Shown here: in pieces, positions 25,830 to 34,793 of the stretch
How the letters are laid out: every line of letters begins with the position of its first letter
Numbering within the stretch: the stretch's first letter is position 1
Source of the DNA: G020353115 sp964481765
GTDB lineage: Bacteria; Bacteroidota; Bacteroidia; Bacteroidales; VadinHA17
Assembly: GCA_964481765.1 (NCBI GenBank)
Contig: CAYZVJ010000001.1
Coordinates: 1 to 64,000, forward strand
Reading direction: 5' to 3'
DNA: 64,000 nt
Translations under genes and position numbers: made by a program
The notes under the pieces: model-generated
Told to the model about the DNA's origin: nothing
Database searches by the model: none
Seen by the model: only the letters and a program-made list of their open reading frames with translations

Positions 25830-26855
25830 ATGGATGAGTCATTACACATACGGGAAAATGAATTAACCCCTACAGACAGAGAGTTTGAAAAGAAATTGCG
25901 GCCGTTGGATTTCAAGGAATTCTTCGGGCAGGATAAAATTATCGAAAACCTTAAAATATTTGTTGAAGCAGCGATGATGAGGGGAGAGGCGCTGGACCAC
26001 GTGCTGTTGCATGGTCCCCCCGGATTGGGTAAAACAACCCTGGCAAACATCATTGCACATGAGCTGGGTGTTAATTTAAAAGTTACCTCCGGACCGGTTC
26101 TGGATAAGCCCGGAGATCTGGCCGGGCTGTTAACCAACCTGGAAGATAAAGATGTTTTGTTTATCGATGAGATACACCGCCTGAGCCCAGTGGTGGAAGA
26201 GTATCTCTATTCTGCCATGGAGGATTATAATATTGATATAATGATTGATAAAGGCCCGGGGGCACGATCTATACAGCTCAACCTGAACCCATTCACACTA
26301 ATTGGAGCAACCACAAGGTCTGGCCTGTTAACCAGCCCGTTAAGAGCACGGTTTGGTATAACATTCCACCTGGAATATTATGACAACAACATCCTGGACA
26401 GAATCGTTAAGCGATCTGCCGGAATCCTGAATGTATCCATCGATAACACAGCGTCAATAGAAATTGCCTCACGAAGCAGGGGTACACCCAGGATAGCCAA
26501 CGCACTACTTAGAAGGGTTAGGGATTTTGCGCAGGTAAAAGGAACCGGAGAAATAGATCTTGACATAGCAAAATATTCACTCTCTGCACTGAACATTGAT
26601 AAATATGGGCTGGATGAAATGGACACAAAAATCCTGGTAACCATCATTGAAAAATTTAAAGGGGGACCGGTAGGTATGTCTACCATTGCAACAGCTGTTA
26701 GTGAAGATGCTGGTACGATTGAAGAAGTCTATGAACCATTCCTGATAAAAGAGGGATATATTAAACGAACACCGAGGGGAAGGGAGGTTACCGATTTAGC
26801 CTATAATCATTTGGGTAAAAACAGAATAGGAGAAAGCGGAACACTGTTTAAGTAA
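25830..26855 (+). CDS. ruvB: Holliday junction branch-migration ATPase RuvB
   Basis: 341 residues, normal RuvB length. It has Walker A GPPGLGKTT (about residues 61-69), Walker B and sensor regions (VLFIDEIHRLSP, LIGATTRSGLL), the arginine-finger region SPLRARFG, and the C-terminal winged helix (GPVGMSTIATA, KRTPRGREVT). It is the hexameric motor that works with RuvA and RuvC in recombination. No ruvA or ruvC is adjacent, which is common in this phylum. It starts 13 bases after the MORN-repeat gene. Confidence 0.97.
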   Translation: MDESLHIRENELTPTDREFEKKLRPLDFKEFFGQDKIIENLKIFVEAAMMRGEALDHVLLHGPPGLGKTTLANIIAHELGVNLKVTSGPVLDKPGDLAGLLTNLEDKDVLFIDEIHRLSPVVEEYLYSAMEDYNIDIMIDKGPGARSIQLNLNPFTLIGATTRSGLLTSPLRARFGITFHLEYYDNNILDRIVKRSAGILNVSIDNTASIEIASRSRGTPRIANALLRRVRDFAQVKGTGEIDLDIAKYSLSALNIDKYGLDEMDTKILVTIIEKFKGGPVGMSTIATAVSEDAGTIEEVYEPFLIKEGYIKRTPRGREVTDLAYNHLGKNRIGESGTLFK

Positions 26856-26929
26856 TTTTGTAATACCAAGCATTATATTTATATTTATTCTCTTAATCTG
26901 ACCCAACAAAATTTCTTAAATAATTAATT

Positions 26930-27100
26930 ATGAAAGAATTAATTAAAAGAATAGGCATTGTTTTCATCGTCGTTGGTATTGTTATTCTGGGTTATTCGGA
27001 ATTCAGTGGGGTAGAGAGCAATAAGCTTTTAATCATAAGTGGAGGATTAATTTTCGGCGGATTTCTTGTGTATGTAGTCCTGAATAATATACTTGATTAG
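26930..27100 (+). CDS. Small two-helix membrane protein, unknown function
   Basis: 56 residues: MKELIKRIGIVFIVVGIVIL, a short SEFSGVESNK loop, then LLIISGGLIFGGFLVYVVL and NNILD. Two strongly hydrophobic helices joined by a polar turn suggest an inner-membrane hairpin. The ATG follows an A/T-rich leader, and the stop is 9 bases before the convergent Crp/Fnr gene stop. Similar tiny hydrophobic proteins are frequent in Bacteroidota next to ruvB-type genes, but no function is known. Confidence 0.65.
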   Translation: MKELIKRIGIVFIVVGIVILGYSEFSGVESNKLLIISGGLIFGGFLVYVVLNNILD

Positions 27101-27109
27101 AATGGAAGC

Positions 27110-27814
27110 TTAAAAGTGATTTCCAATTTTTGTAAGAGATCTGGTGTTTATTATCTTTATTTTCCTTCCGTTTAATTCAATAAGTCCATCATTTTTAAAT
27201 TCTGATAGGAGACGAATCACTGATTCGGTTGCCGTACCCACGATATTCGCAAGCTCCTCACGGGTAAGAGAGATCTGCAACACCTGATCACCATCCAGGC
27301 CAAAATTATCTTTCAGGTGGATCAACACTTCAGCCAATCTTTCACGGACGGTCTTCTGAGCAATGTCAGTAATGTATGCATTTGCCTCTCCAAGCTCCTT
27401 GCAGGTCAGTTTCATAATTTCCATAGAAAAATTACCATTGTTCTTAACCAGGGAAAAAAGAATATCAGAAGAGATGTAACAGAGAAGCGAATCTTCTATA
27501 ATCTTGGCCGTTGTGCAGGCAAGTTCATTACTTAAGATGGACCTGTATCCAATGATTTCACCCCGCTTTGCAAACCGGATGATTTGCTCTTTCCCATCAA
27601 TACCGGTCTTATAGACTTTTATTATTCCATTGTGTATACAATAAAAGCCATTGATTCTGCCCCCTTCATGGTATATGATTTCACCGCGCTTATAAAACAG
27701 GGAGGATTTCTCGTAGTTCAACCGATCCAATTCATCCTGTGTTAATTGTTTAAAGATGGAATTAAATTCTAAGGAGCACTTCCCACAAACCGGTGGATTT
27801 TGAACTTGTTTCAT
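27110..27814 (-). CDS. Crp/Fnr-family transcriptional regulator
   Basis: 234 residues. The N-terminal cyclic-nucleotide-binding-type beta-roll (about 30-150) has ERGEIIYHEGG-like KRGEIIYHEGGRINGFY and RFAKRGEIIGYRSIL; the C-terminal HTH (about 165-225) has LTREELANIVGTATESVIRLL. Extra cysteines include CGKC near the N-terminus (residues 10-13), plus FYCIHNG, ELACTT and LTCKE. Fnr proteins use four Cys for a 4Fe-4S cluster; whether the spacing here can do so is unclear. A sensor of oxygen or redox state is plausible. It is divergent from the osmC-type gene with about 107 bases between, suggesting control of that gene. Confidence 0.88.
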   Translation of the reverse strand: MKQVQNPPVCGKCSLEFNSIFKQLTQDELDRLNYEKSSLFYKRGEIIYHEGGRINGFYCIHNGIIKVYKTGIDGKEQIIRFAKRGEIIGYRSILSNELACTTAKIIEDSLLCYISSDILFSLVKNNGNFSMEIMKLTCKELGEANAYITDIAQKTVRERLAEVLIHLKDNFGLDGDQVLQISLTREELANIVGTATESVIRLLSEFKNDGLIELNGRKIKIINTRSLTKIGNHF

Positions 27815-27861
27815 TGAAAGATTGTAGCTGAAAACGTGAAATGCAGGCTACCCAAATGCTT

Positions 27862-27891
27862 TTTGCAATATACGATTAAAAAGTATATTTG
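27862..27891 (+). promoter_or_regulatory. Bacteroidota-type promoter for the OsmC-family gene
   Basis: TTTG at 27862-27865 and TATATTTG at 27884-27891 are separated by 18 bases, matching the Bacteroidota -33/-7 pattern TTTG-n(17-23)-TAnnTTTG. The start point would be about 25 bases before the ATG at 27922. It lies in the intergenic region shared with the divergent Crp/Fnr regulator. This is the best promoter match I see in the window. Confidence 0.6.
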
Positions 27892-27921
27892 TAAAATCTA
27901 AGTATTAAAATATCTAAAGAT

Positions 27922-28341
27922 ATGAAAAACAACATAAACATGAATTGGCTGGGCAATATGGCATTTGAAGCTGAAATCGATGGCCATAAGATAACATTGG
28001 ATGCCAGTGGAGATGTGGGTGGAGAAAACCGGGGGCCGAGACCGAAACCATTAATGCTGGTAGCCCTGGCTGGATGCACAGGAATGGACGTGATTTCCAT
28101 TTTGAAGAAGATGAGGGTTTCGGTTGACAGGATGAATATTACCGTTGAAGGGGAGCTAACCGACGAGCATCCCAAACATTTTCACAGCATGCACATCACC
28201 TATACCCTTTATGGAAAACAACTTCCCAAAGATAAAATTCAAAAAGCTGTTGACCTGTCACAGGAACGGTATTGCGGAGTTAGTTATACATACCGAAAAG
28301 CACTTGAATTAACGTCAGAGATAAAACTGGTCGAAGAATAG
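27922..28341 (+). CDS. OsmC/Ohr-family protein
   Basis: 139 residues. The OsmC fold is recognised from EAEIDGHKITLDASGDVGG, PKPLMLVALAGCTGMDVISIL (with the first reactive Cys) and LSQERYCGVSYTYRKAL (second reactive Cys). Members of this family reduce organic hydroperoxides with the paired cysteines; some act on other substrates. The Cys pair is intact, so peroxidase activity is plausible. It is divergent from a Crp/Fnr-type regulator and has a good promoter match. It ends convergently with pheS, with 16 bases between stops. Confidence 0.9.
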   Translation: MKNNINMNWLGNMAFEAEIDGHKITLDASGDVGGENRGPRPKPLMLVALAGCTGMDVISILKKMRVSVDRMNITVEGELTDEHPKHFHSMHITYTLYGKQLPKDKIQKAVDLSQERYCGVSYTYRKALELTSEIKLVEE

Positions 28342-28356
28342 AAACGAAACGTTTCT
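28340..28356. terminator. Short hairpin between convergent osmC-like and pheS genes
   Basis: AGAAACG-AAA-CGTTTCT is a 7-bp perfect stem with a 3-base loop and spans the whole gap between the two convergent stops. It has no clear T tract, so it may be a weak bidirectional terminator or simply a chance palindrome. Confidence 0.35.
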
Positions 28357-28357
28357 G

Positions 28358-29395
28358 TCAGAATGCTGATTTGAATTGCCTGAGAAACCGTATATCGTTT
28401 TCGAACAAAAGGCGAATATCTTTAATCTGATATTTTAAAAGAGCTATTCGCTCAATACCCATACCGAAGGCAAAGCCTGTGTATAGGTGGCTGTCAATAC
28501 CGGTGAAATCCAGCACATTCGGGTCCACCATTCCGCAACCGAGTATTTCAAGCCAGCCGGAATATTTACACAGGTTACATCCTTTACCATCGCAGCTGCA
28601 GGAGATATCCATCTCAGCAGAAGGTTCTGTAAACGGAAAAAAAGATGGCCTGAGACGGATGCTGGTTTTCTTACCAAACATCTCCTTGGCAAAATAGAGT
28701 AAGGTTTGTTTAAGATCGGCAAACGAAACATTTTCATCAATGTAGAGGCCTTCAACCTGGTGAAAGATACAATGGGAACGGGCAGAGATGGCTTCATTTC
28801 TAAAAACACGGCCCGGGGAGATCGTACGTATTGGAGGCTGCTGATTCTCCATTACACGAACCTGCACGGGAGAGGTGTGTGTTCTCAGAAGAACATCCCG
28901 GATCTTTCCCGTTTCATCCTCACCTTTTTCAATGAAAAAAGTATCCTGCATGTCTCTTGCCGGATGATTTGGGGGGAAGTTTAATTTCGAAAAAACATGA
29001 TCATCATCCTCTATTTCGGGGCCTTCTGATACTGTAAATCCAAGGCGTGTGAAAATTTCAATGATCTCATTTCTGATTATTGAAACCGGATGTCTGGCAC
29101 CAAGCCCAACCGGATCAGCGGGAAGTGAAAAATCAGTCAATGATGTTTCTTCAGTATGCTCTTTTAAGGCGGCAAGCGATTCTTCAATTTTTTCGTGTAT
29201 CCGGTTTTTTAACCGGTTGACTTGTTGACCCACCAGCTTTTTCTTTTCGGAAGGGATGGATTTAAATTCGGAAAAGAGAGCGGGAACAATCCCCTTTTTG
29301 CTGAGGAATTTTATCCTGAAAAATTCAATTTCCTCACGGCTTTTAGCCGAAAAGGCATTCACCTCATTCAATAGTTCTGCAATTCGTTCTTCCAT
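28358..29395 (-). CDS. pheS: Phenylalanine-tRNA ligase alpha subunit
   Basis: 345 residues. Class II aminoacyl-tRNA synthetase motifs are present: GLGARHPVSIIRNEI, GFTVSEGPEIEDD, FPPNHPARDMQDTFF, LLRTHTSPVQ, ISPGRVFRNE (motif 2 region), and the C-terminal AFGMGIERIALL with the motif 3 Arg. The N-terminal coiled coil (about 1-85) binds tRNA. Length is normal. pheT is not in the window and must be encoded elsewhere. It precedes the cyclophilin gene on the same strand by 60 bases. Confidence 0.97.
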   Translation of the reverse strand: MEERIAELLNEVNAFSAKSREEIEFFRIKFLSKKGIVPALFSEFKSIPSEKKKLVGQQVNRLKNRIHEKIEESLAALKEHTEETSLTDFSLPADPVGLGARHPVSIIRNEIIEIFTRLGFTVSEGPEIEDDDHVFSKLNFPPNHPARDMQDTFFIEKGEDETGKIRDVLLRTHTSPVQVRVMENQQPPIRTISPGRVFRNEAISARSHCIFHQVEGLYIDENVSFADLKQTLLYFAKEMFGKKTSIRLRPSFFPFTEPSAEMDISCSCDGKGCNLCKYSGWLEILGCGMVDPNVLDFTGIDSHLYTGFAFGMGIERIALLKYQIKDIRLLFENDIRFLRQFKSAF

Positions 29396-29458
29396 CTCCA
29401 GCCAGGATTTTTACAAAGATATAAGAAATTCTGCGAGCACACATTAAATAGCTGAAAA

Positions 29459-30277
29459 TTATCTCCTTACCTTTTTAATCGTCATTCGAACGGGGTTAAG
29501 TGGGCGATCCGACTTATCTGTGGGGACGGCAGCAATCCGGTCAATAACATCCAACCCCTCCACCACCTCACCAAAAACAGTATAACTTCCATCAAGATGG
29601 GGAGTACCACCAACAACCTTGTATGTTGCCCATTGATCTGGCGGAATTTTATACGGCACGTAATTTTTTAATTGCTCTTCGGTTTGCAGTGTGGCTGCCA
29701 GTTGAATTGCTGCGTAATCAAGCGGCTCATCTTTTTCAAATGCTTTTTGCTCTTCTTCCTTGATGTTCTTAAAGAAAAGAGATTGCTTCATCATGTTGTT
29801 GATACGCTCTTCCAGTTGTTCCAACTCCTGATCATTAAATGCCTTACCGTGAACAATATAGAATTGCGTACTCGAAGATGCCTGGTCCGGATTAACATCA
29901 TCACCCATTCTTGCAGCAGCTAGAGCACCTTTTTTGTGGAAAAGGCCGGGATGAAATTCAGCAGGAATGGTGTAATTAATATCAATGCTATCTGTTCTGT
30001 TTTTATCTGAGATAACGGTAGCGGGATCACCGGCCTGAATCATAAATTCATTGATGACCCGGTGAAACGTCATGCCGTCATAAAAATTGTTTTTTATTAA
30101 AGACAGGAAATTATCACGGTGACATGGCGTTTCGTTGTAAAGCCTGATCTTCATGGTGCCCAGAGTTGTTTCGATTGAAACAAACCACACCTTTTCTTTT
30201 CTGTTTGAAGTACAGAATGAAAAGGAAATAATCAGAAAAAAGGCAAGGAGAATACAGAATAACCGGTTTGTTTTCAT
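29459..30277 (-). CDS. Cyclophilin-type peptidyl-prolyl isomerase, lipoprotein
   Basis: About 272 residues from ATG 30275-30277 (MKTNRLFCILLAFF); this start gives a lipobox-like FSFC near residue 22, whereas the upstream ATG adds nine residues before it. Cyclophilin motifs are present: TTLGTMKIRLYNETPCHRDNF, FYDGMTFHRVINEFMIQAGD, ARMGDDVNPDQASSSTQFYIV and YTVFGEVVEGLDVID. An insertion of about 70 residues (charged, helical) separates the FYIVHGK strand from the final GTPHLDGSY strand. It probably catalyses Pro isomerisation on periplasmic or outer-membrane proteins. Confidence 0.92.
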   Translation of the reverse strand: MKTNRLFCILLAFFLIISFSFCTSNRKEKVWFVSIETTLGTMKIRLYNETPCHRDNFLSLIKNNFYDGMTFHRVINEFMIQAGDPATVISDKNRTDSIDINYTIPAEFHPGLFHKKGALAAARMGDDVNPDQASSSTQFYIVHGKAFNDQELEQLEERINNMMKQSLFFKNIKEEEQKAFEKDEPLDYAAIQLAATLQTEEQLKNYVPYKIPPDQWATYKVVGGTPHLDGSYTVFGEVVEGLDVIDRIAAVPTDKSDRPLNPVRMTIKKVRR

Positions 30278-30510
30278 CACAAAAGACGTAAAGAAGGTTA
30301 ACAATTGTTCGAATAAACATACAAAATTATGATTATATATATGGATTTATACAATTTATTATGGAAAACATAACTTCCGGAAAAATTTGAAAAAAAGAAA
30401 CCGTAAGTGATGATGACATGATTATTGTGTAATTTTGGGAAGCATGGGAAAAGGAAGGCGAATAAATCAGAAGCAAGAAGATGGCAAAGAAAATGCAAAA
30501 TACGTGATTC

Positions 30511-31416
30511 ATGCATCGGTTAACGGATAAATCGTCAAAATACAAACTTGGTGTACTGGAAGGATGGCTATCCTTGTTTGTAAACACGCTCCTTTTTGGA
30601 CTGAAATATTGGGCGGGAGTGGTTACGGGATCGGTTGCGCTGATTGCCGATGCATGGCATACATTGAGCGATTCAGTATCATCCGTAGTCCTTCTTGTAG
30701 GGCTTGCCGTGGCCAGGAAACCGGCCGATAAAGAACATCCTTTCGGACATGGCAGGGCAGAGTTAATATCTTCTATTATCATCGGTTTTATACTTGCGCT
30801 TATAGGATTTAATTTTTTTCGGGAATCGGTGTTGAGATTAATGAAGCACCAGGAGGTGTTTTTTGGAACAATTGCCATTGTTGTCACCGCAATTTCTATC
30901 GTGGTTAAAGAAGCCATGGCACGATTTGCAATTTGGGCCGGTAAAAAAGAGGGAATAAAATCCACCATTGCAGACGGATGGCATCACCGGTCTGATGCAT
31001 TATCATCCGTTATCATATTGATTGGAATATTTTTAGGAAAATTTTTCTGGTGGATAGACGGAGTGCTTGGACTCCTGGTGTCGTTATTAATATTTTACAC
31101 CGCTTATGTAATCATTAAGGACGCAGCCGATTCACTGTTGGGAGAAACACCGGATCGTAAACTGTTAAAGAAAATTGAAAACATTGCGGGGGAGGTCTAT
31201 CCCGACAACCTTGGACTACACCACTTCCATATACACCGGTATGGTGAACATACGGAAATGACGTTCCATATCGTTTTGCCAGAAGAAATGGAACTCAAAG
31301 AAGCAGGTAAGTTAACGAGAAGACTGTTTGAGAGAATCAATAACGAATTAAACATCATTGCTACAATACACATTGATACGAGAAGTAATTATATAAAAGA
31401 GAGAGAGGACGATTAA
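30511..31416 (+). CDS. Cation diffusion facilitator (CDF) metal exporter
   Basis: 301 residues with about six membrane helices and a C-terminal cytoplasmic domain. The CDF signature is clear: SVALIADAWHTLSDSVSS in helix 2 and ADGWHHRSDALSSVI in helix 5, giving H/D-xxx-D metal sites of the Zn-preferring H-type. DKEHPFGHGRAELISS is in the loop after helix 2. The C-terminal domain has the dimer metal-binding His pattern (HHFHIHRYGEHTEMTFHI). It uses the proton gradient to export zinc or related divalent cations. It is upstream of the flippase gene by 37 bases but function does not obviously link them. Confidence 0.93.
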   Translation: MHRLTDKSSKYKLGVLEGWLSLFVNTLLFGLKYWAGVVTGSVALIADAWHTLSDSVSSVVLLVGLAVARKPADKEHPFGHGRAELISSIIIGFILALIGFNFFRESVLRLMKHQEVFFGTIAIVVTAISIVVKEAMARFAIWAGKKEGIKSTIADGWHHRSDALSSVIILIGIFLGKFFWWIDGVLGLLVSLLIFYTAYVIIKDAADSLLGETPDRKLLKKIENIAGEVYPDNLGLHHFHIHRYGEHTEMTFHIVLPEEMELKEAGKLTRRLFERINNELNIIATIHIDTRSNYIKEREDD

Positions 31417-31453
31417 GAAAAACAACCTATCTTTCATCCATAATTTATCATTC

Positions 31454-32938
31454 ATGTTCCATCCCATTAAACAGCTTGCAGGACAAACAGCCATTTACGG
31501 CCTTGGAACAATGATCCCGAGGTTTTTAAACTATGCTCTTCTGACACCATTTTATACGCGCATCCTGGGACTTGGAGAATATGGCGTCCTAACCGAACTG
31601 TATGCTTATGTTGTGGTTTTGTTGGTAGTGCTGACCTATGGGATGGAAACGGGATATTTCAGGTTTTCGACCTCTGATAAAGAGAAGGATCGGGTATTCA
31701 GTACAGCCTGGATTTCCCTGTTTATTACATCAACATTATTCATTCTGCTGGTAATACTGTTCAATAAACCCATTTCTGAAGCGCTGGATTATTCTGCCAA
31801 CAGAGAGTACATTGTGATTTTTGCAGTTATTGTTGGTGTGGATGCTTTTTCAACCATTCCATTTGCAAAGTTAAGAAGGGAAAACCGGGGATTACGATTT
31901 GCAATCATTAAGTTAGTGAATGTTGCAGTCATCATTGTGCTTGTCTTTTTTTTCCTGCTTTTTGTTCCTCGGGTAGTCGGCAGAAATCCCAACTCCTGGT
32001 TGCAGCTGATCTACGATCCTGATTTTGGTGTGGGCTATGTTTTTGTTGCAAACCTGGTGGGAAGTACGATTTCACTACTTCTGTTGCTTCCGGAGATAAT
32101 CAGCACTAAACCGGAATTTAACACAGAATTGATGAAGCGGATGTTCCGATATTCATTTCCGCTTTTAATTGCGGGACTGGCTGGAACGTTGAATGAAGCA
32201 CTGGATAAAATTCTGTTAAAACACTTACTGCCAGATGAAATAGACGCAATGGCCCAGCTGGGTATTTATGGTGCCAGTTTCAAAATAGCGGTGTTTTTAA
32301 GCCTTTTTATCCAGATGTTCCGGTATGCTGCTGAACCGTTCTTCTTTGCAAGGGCAAAGGATAAAAATGCTAAAGAACTCTACGCACAGGTGATGAAATA
32401 TTTTATCATTGCTGGTCTGATGATTTTTTTGGGAATTACACTATTCATAGAGATTGCAAAATATTTTATTGGACCAAAATTCTGGATGGGACTTAATGTG
32501 GTTCCGGTCGTTCTTATGGGATTCCTGTTTTATGGAATATTTGTGAATTTGTCAATTTGGTATAAGTTGAACGATCTGACAAAATATGGTGCTATTCTGA
32601 CCGTGATAGGAGCCATTGTGACCGTAACGGTTAATGTGATTTTTGTACCGATTTATGGATATCATGCAAGTGCCTGGGGCCACTTTTTATGCTATCTGGT
32701 TATGGTTATTTGTTCCTATTTCATGGGAAGACACTATTATCGGATTGATTATCCGATTAAAACAATTGTATTGTACGGAATAATAGCCATTGCACTGTTC
32801 ATTGTAGATAAGCTTATACAGATTGAAAAGAGACCACTGGAACTTGGATTCAATATTTTGCTATTTGCTATTTTTGCTGGATTTATTTGGGTAAAAGAGA
32901 ATGTCCGACCGTTGATTTTTAAACCCAGACACGAATAA
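31454..32938 (+). CDS. Oligosaccharide flippase-family (polysaccharide biosynthesis) membrane protein
   Basis: 494 residues with about 12-14 membrane helices. The N-terminus QLAGQTAIYGLGTMIPRFLNY and YTRILGLGEYGVLTELYA are typical of Wzx/MurJ-like flippases of the MOP superfamily; FPLLIAGLAGTLNEALDKILL and LGIYGASFKIAVFLSLFIQMFRYA give the second half. These proteins translocate lipid-linked oligosaccharides across the inner membrane. No glycosyltransferase cluster is adjacent, so the substrate is unknown. Confidence 0.88.
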   Translation: MFHPIKQLAGQTAIYGLGTMIPRFLNYALLTPFYTRILGLGEYGVLTELYAYVVVLLVVLTYGMETGYFRFSTSDKEKDRVFSTAWISLFITSTLFILLVILFNKPISEALDYSANREYIVIFAVIVGVDAFSTIPFAKLRRENRGLRFAIIKLVNVAVIIVLVFFFLLFVPRVVGRNPNSWLQLIYDPDFGVGYVFVANLVGSTISLLLLLPEIISTKPEFNTELMKRMFRYSFPLLIAGLAGTLNEALDKILLKHLLPDEIDAMAQLGIYGASFKIAVFLSLFIQMFRYAAEPFFFARAKDKNAKELYAQVMKYFIIAGLMIFLGITLFIEIAKYFIGPKFWMGLNVVPVVLMGFLFYGIFVNLSIWYKLNDLTKYGAILTVIGAIVTVTVNVIFVPIYGYHASAWGHFLCYLVMVICSYFMGRHYYRIDYPIKTIVLYGIIAIALFIVDKLIQIEKRPLELGFNILLFAIFAGFIWVKENVRPLIFKPRHE

Positions 32939-33048
32939 GGCAACACGGTATTAATGGTGAGGGGGATTTGGACATACGGGCAGTGAATAACCAGTTGGGA
33001 ATAAAATGAAAGATTGAAAAAAAGAGTGTTTTATAAAAAAGCAAAACG

Positions 33049-34782
33049 ATGAAAAATTGGTTGGGTTGGTTTGTAATATGGTTAATTTACGTACTCTTGG
33101 GCGGTTGTGCGAATAAAACCATACCGGCTAAAACTGAAAGGGAGGATAGAGAGCTTACCCGAAAAGAGGAAATTAACTACCAATATGCTTTTACAGAAGG
33201 AATAAAAATGAAAATAACAGGAAACCTTAGGGAGGCCATTCCATATTTTACGGAATGCATAAGAATTAATTCCAAGAGTGACGCAGCAAACTACGAATTG
33301 GGTTCAATACTCACTATGGGCGGGAATTATGAGGAAGCCATTAAATACCTGAAAAGAGCTAATGAGATAGATCCAAAAAATGTCTGGTACCAGTTGCAAA
33401 TGGCAAGCTTATATCATGCCATGGGCATGAGGGATAGTACCATACTGATGTATGAAGAAATCCATGAAAATTACCCGGCCAGAACAGATTTCTATTTTAA
33501 TCTGGCATCACTGCATGGAGAATATGGTGATGAGAAAAGAGCAATAGAGATATTTGATGAACTGGAAGAACAATATGAGCTAAACGAAACAATATTGTTG
33601 GCAAAGCAACAGATCTATGCAAAATCAGGAGAGGTGGATAAAGCCATTAAGGAAGTATTAAAACTCGTTAATGCATATCCAAACGAAGTGCGGTTTTATG
33701 GGATACTGGCCGAGTTATATTGGTCAGGGAAACAGGACGAAAAGGCGTTGGAAACATACCAGAAGCTGTTCAAAATCGATCCGGATAATGGACTGGGACA
33801 ATTATCAATGATTGAATATTATAAAAATAAAGGCGAACAGGAAGAGATGTTCGCCATGATAGGCAAATTAATTGATAATGAGGGGGTTGGTGTGAATCAA
33901 AAAATCCAGATAATGATTCAATTTTTCACAAATGAGGAAAATTTCAAGAAGAATAAAGCAAGTATTGGACAAGCAATAGGAGCACTTGCAAAACGATATC
34001 CAGAAGATACAAGAGTAAAAACACTAAAGGCAGATTACCATGTAAAACTGGGTGAGTTTGAACAAGCAGCTGTTGAGTTGAGGTTTGTTACACAACGGGA
34101 AAAAACAAACTTTATCATATGGGAACAACTGCTTTATGTTGAGAATTCGATTGGAGAAAATGAACGATTGTATGACGAAACAGAAGAAGCGATAAAACTT
34201 TTTCCAGGAGCCCCAACGGTATACTTAATGAGGGGCATTGCTGCAATGGAGCTTGGGAAAAATAAAGAAGCAATAAAAGCGTTCCAGGAAGGATTAGGAT
34301 TGGCTGAAGAGAATAAAGAACTAAAGGTACAACTATATTCAATGTTGGGCGAAGTCTATAAAAATGATGGAAACAATAAGATGTCAGACGAATCATTTCA
34401 AAAAGCACTGGAGCTGGATTCTAAAAACCTGTTTGTGTTAAACAATTATAGCTATTACCTGTCTTTGCGGGAAGAAAGACTGGATGATGCTTTGGCAATG
34501 AGCAAAAAATGCATTGAAAAAGAGCCAAATAATTCGACATACCTTGATACGTACGCATGGATTCTGTTTAAGTTGAAACGGTTCGATAAGGCAAGAGAGT
34601 ATATTGAAAGAGCAGTTGAAAACAATGATAGCAATAGCAGCGAGATCGTGGAACACTACGGTGATATATTGATCGTTTTCGGTGAGAAAGAGAAAGCACT
34701 GATGCAATGGAAGAAAGCAGCTGAACTGGGAGGAGACTCAGAAGAGCTAAAAACAAAAATAGAAAAGACGGAAAGGAAATAA
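33049..34782 (+). CDS. TPR-repeat lipoprotein
   Basis: 577 residues. The lipoprotein signal (about 1-21, LLGGC) is followed by about 12-14 tetratricopeptide repeats covering nearly the whole protein (ANYELGSILTMGGNYEEAI, YLKRANEIDPKN, TYQKLFKIDPDNG, FVLNNYSYYLSLREERLDDA, YAWILFKLKRFDKAREY). It is a scaffold of the outer-membrane or periplasmic face. It is followed 11 bases later by the DUF4292 lipoprotein and then the EnvC-like protein, a conserved Bacteroidota neighbourhood, suggesting cell-wall or outer-membrane assembly. The coding strand is unusually purine-rich. Confidence 0.88.
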   Translation: MKNWLGWFVIWLIYVLLGGCANKTIPAKTEREDRELTRKEEINYQYAFTEGIKMKITGNLREAIPYFTECIRINSKSDAANYELGSILTMGGNYEEAIKYLKRANEIDPKNVWYQLQMASLYHAMGMRDSTILMYEEIHENYPARTDFYFNLASLHGEYGDEKRAIEIFDELEEQYELNETILLAKQQIYAKSGEVDKAIKEVLKLVNAYPNEVRFYGILAELYWSGKQDEKALETYQKLFKIDPDNGLGQLSMIEYYKNKGEQEEMFAMIGKLIDNEGVGVNQKIQIMIQFFTNEENFKKNKASIGQAIGALAKRYPEDTRVKTLKADYHVKLGEFEQAAVELRFVTQREKTNFIIWEQLLYVENSIGENERLYDETEEAIKLFPGAPTVYLMRGIAAMELGKNKEAIKAFQEGLGLAEENKELKVQLYSMLGEVYKNDGNNKMSDESFQKALELDSKNLFVLNNYSYYLSLREERLDDALAMSKKCIEKEPNNSTYLDTYAWILFKLKRFDKAREYIERAVENNDSNSSEIVEHYGDILIVFGEKEKALMQWKKAAELGGDSEELKTKIEKTERK

Positions 34783-34793
34783 ACAGGGAATAG

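Noticed and set aside
30305..30510. Possible small ORFs or RNA gene in the gap before the CDF exporter.
   Set aside because: No frame with convincing codon use and no tRNA-like or conserved RNA structure recognised; only a weak TAATTTTG (30430-30437) -7-like word without a -33 element.
30333..30968. A minus-strand open frame of 211 codons overlapping the CDF exporter.
   Set aside because: It is antisense to a CDF gene with intact HxxxD motifs; its translation resembles no family.
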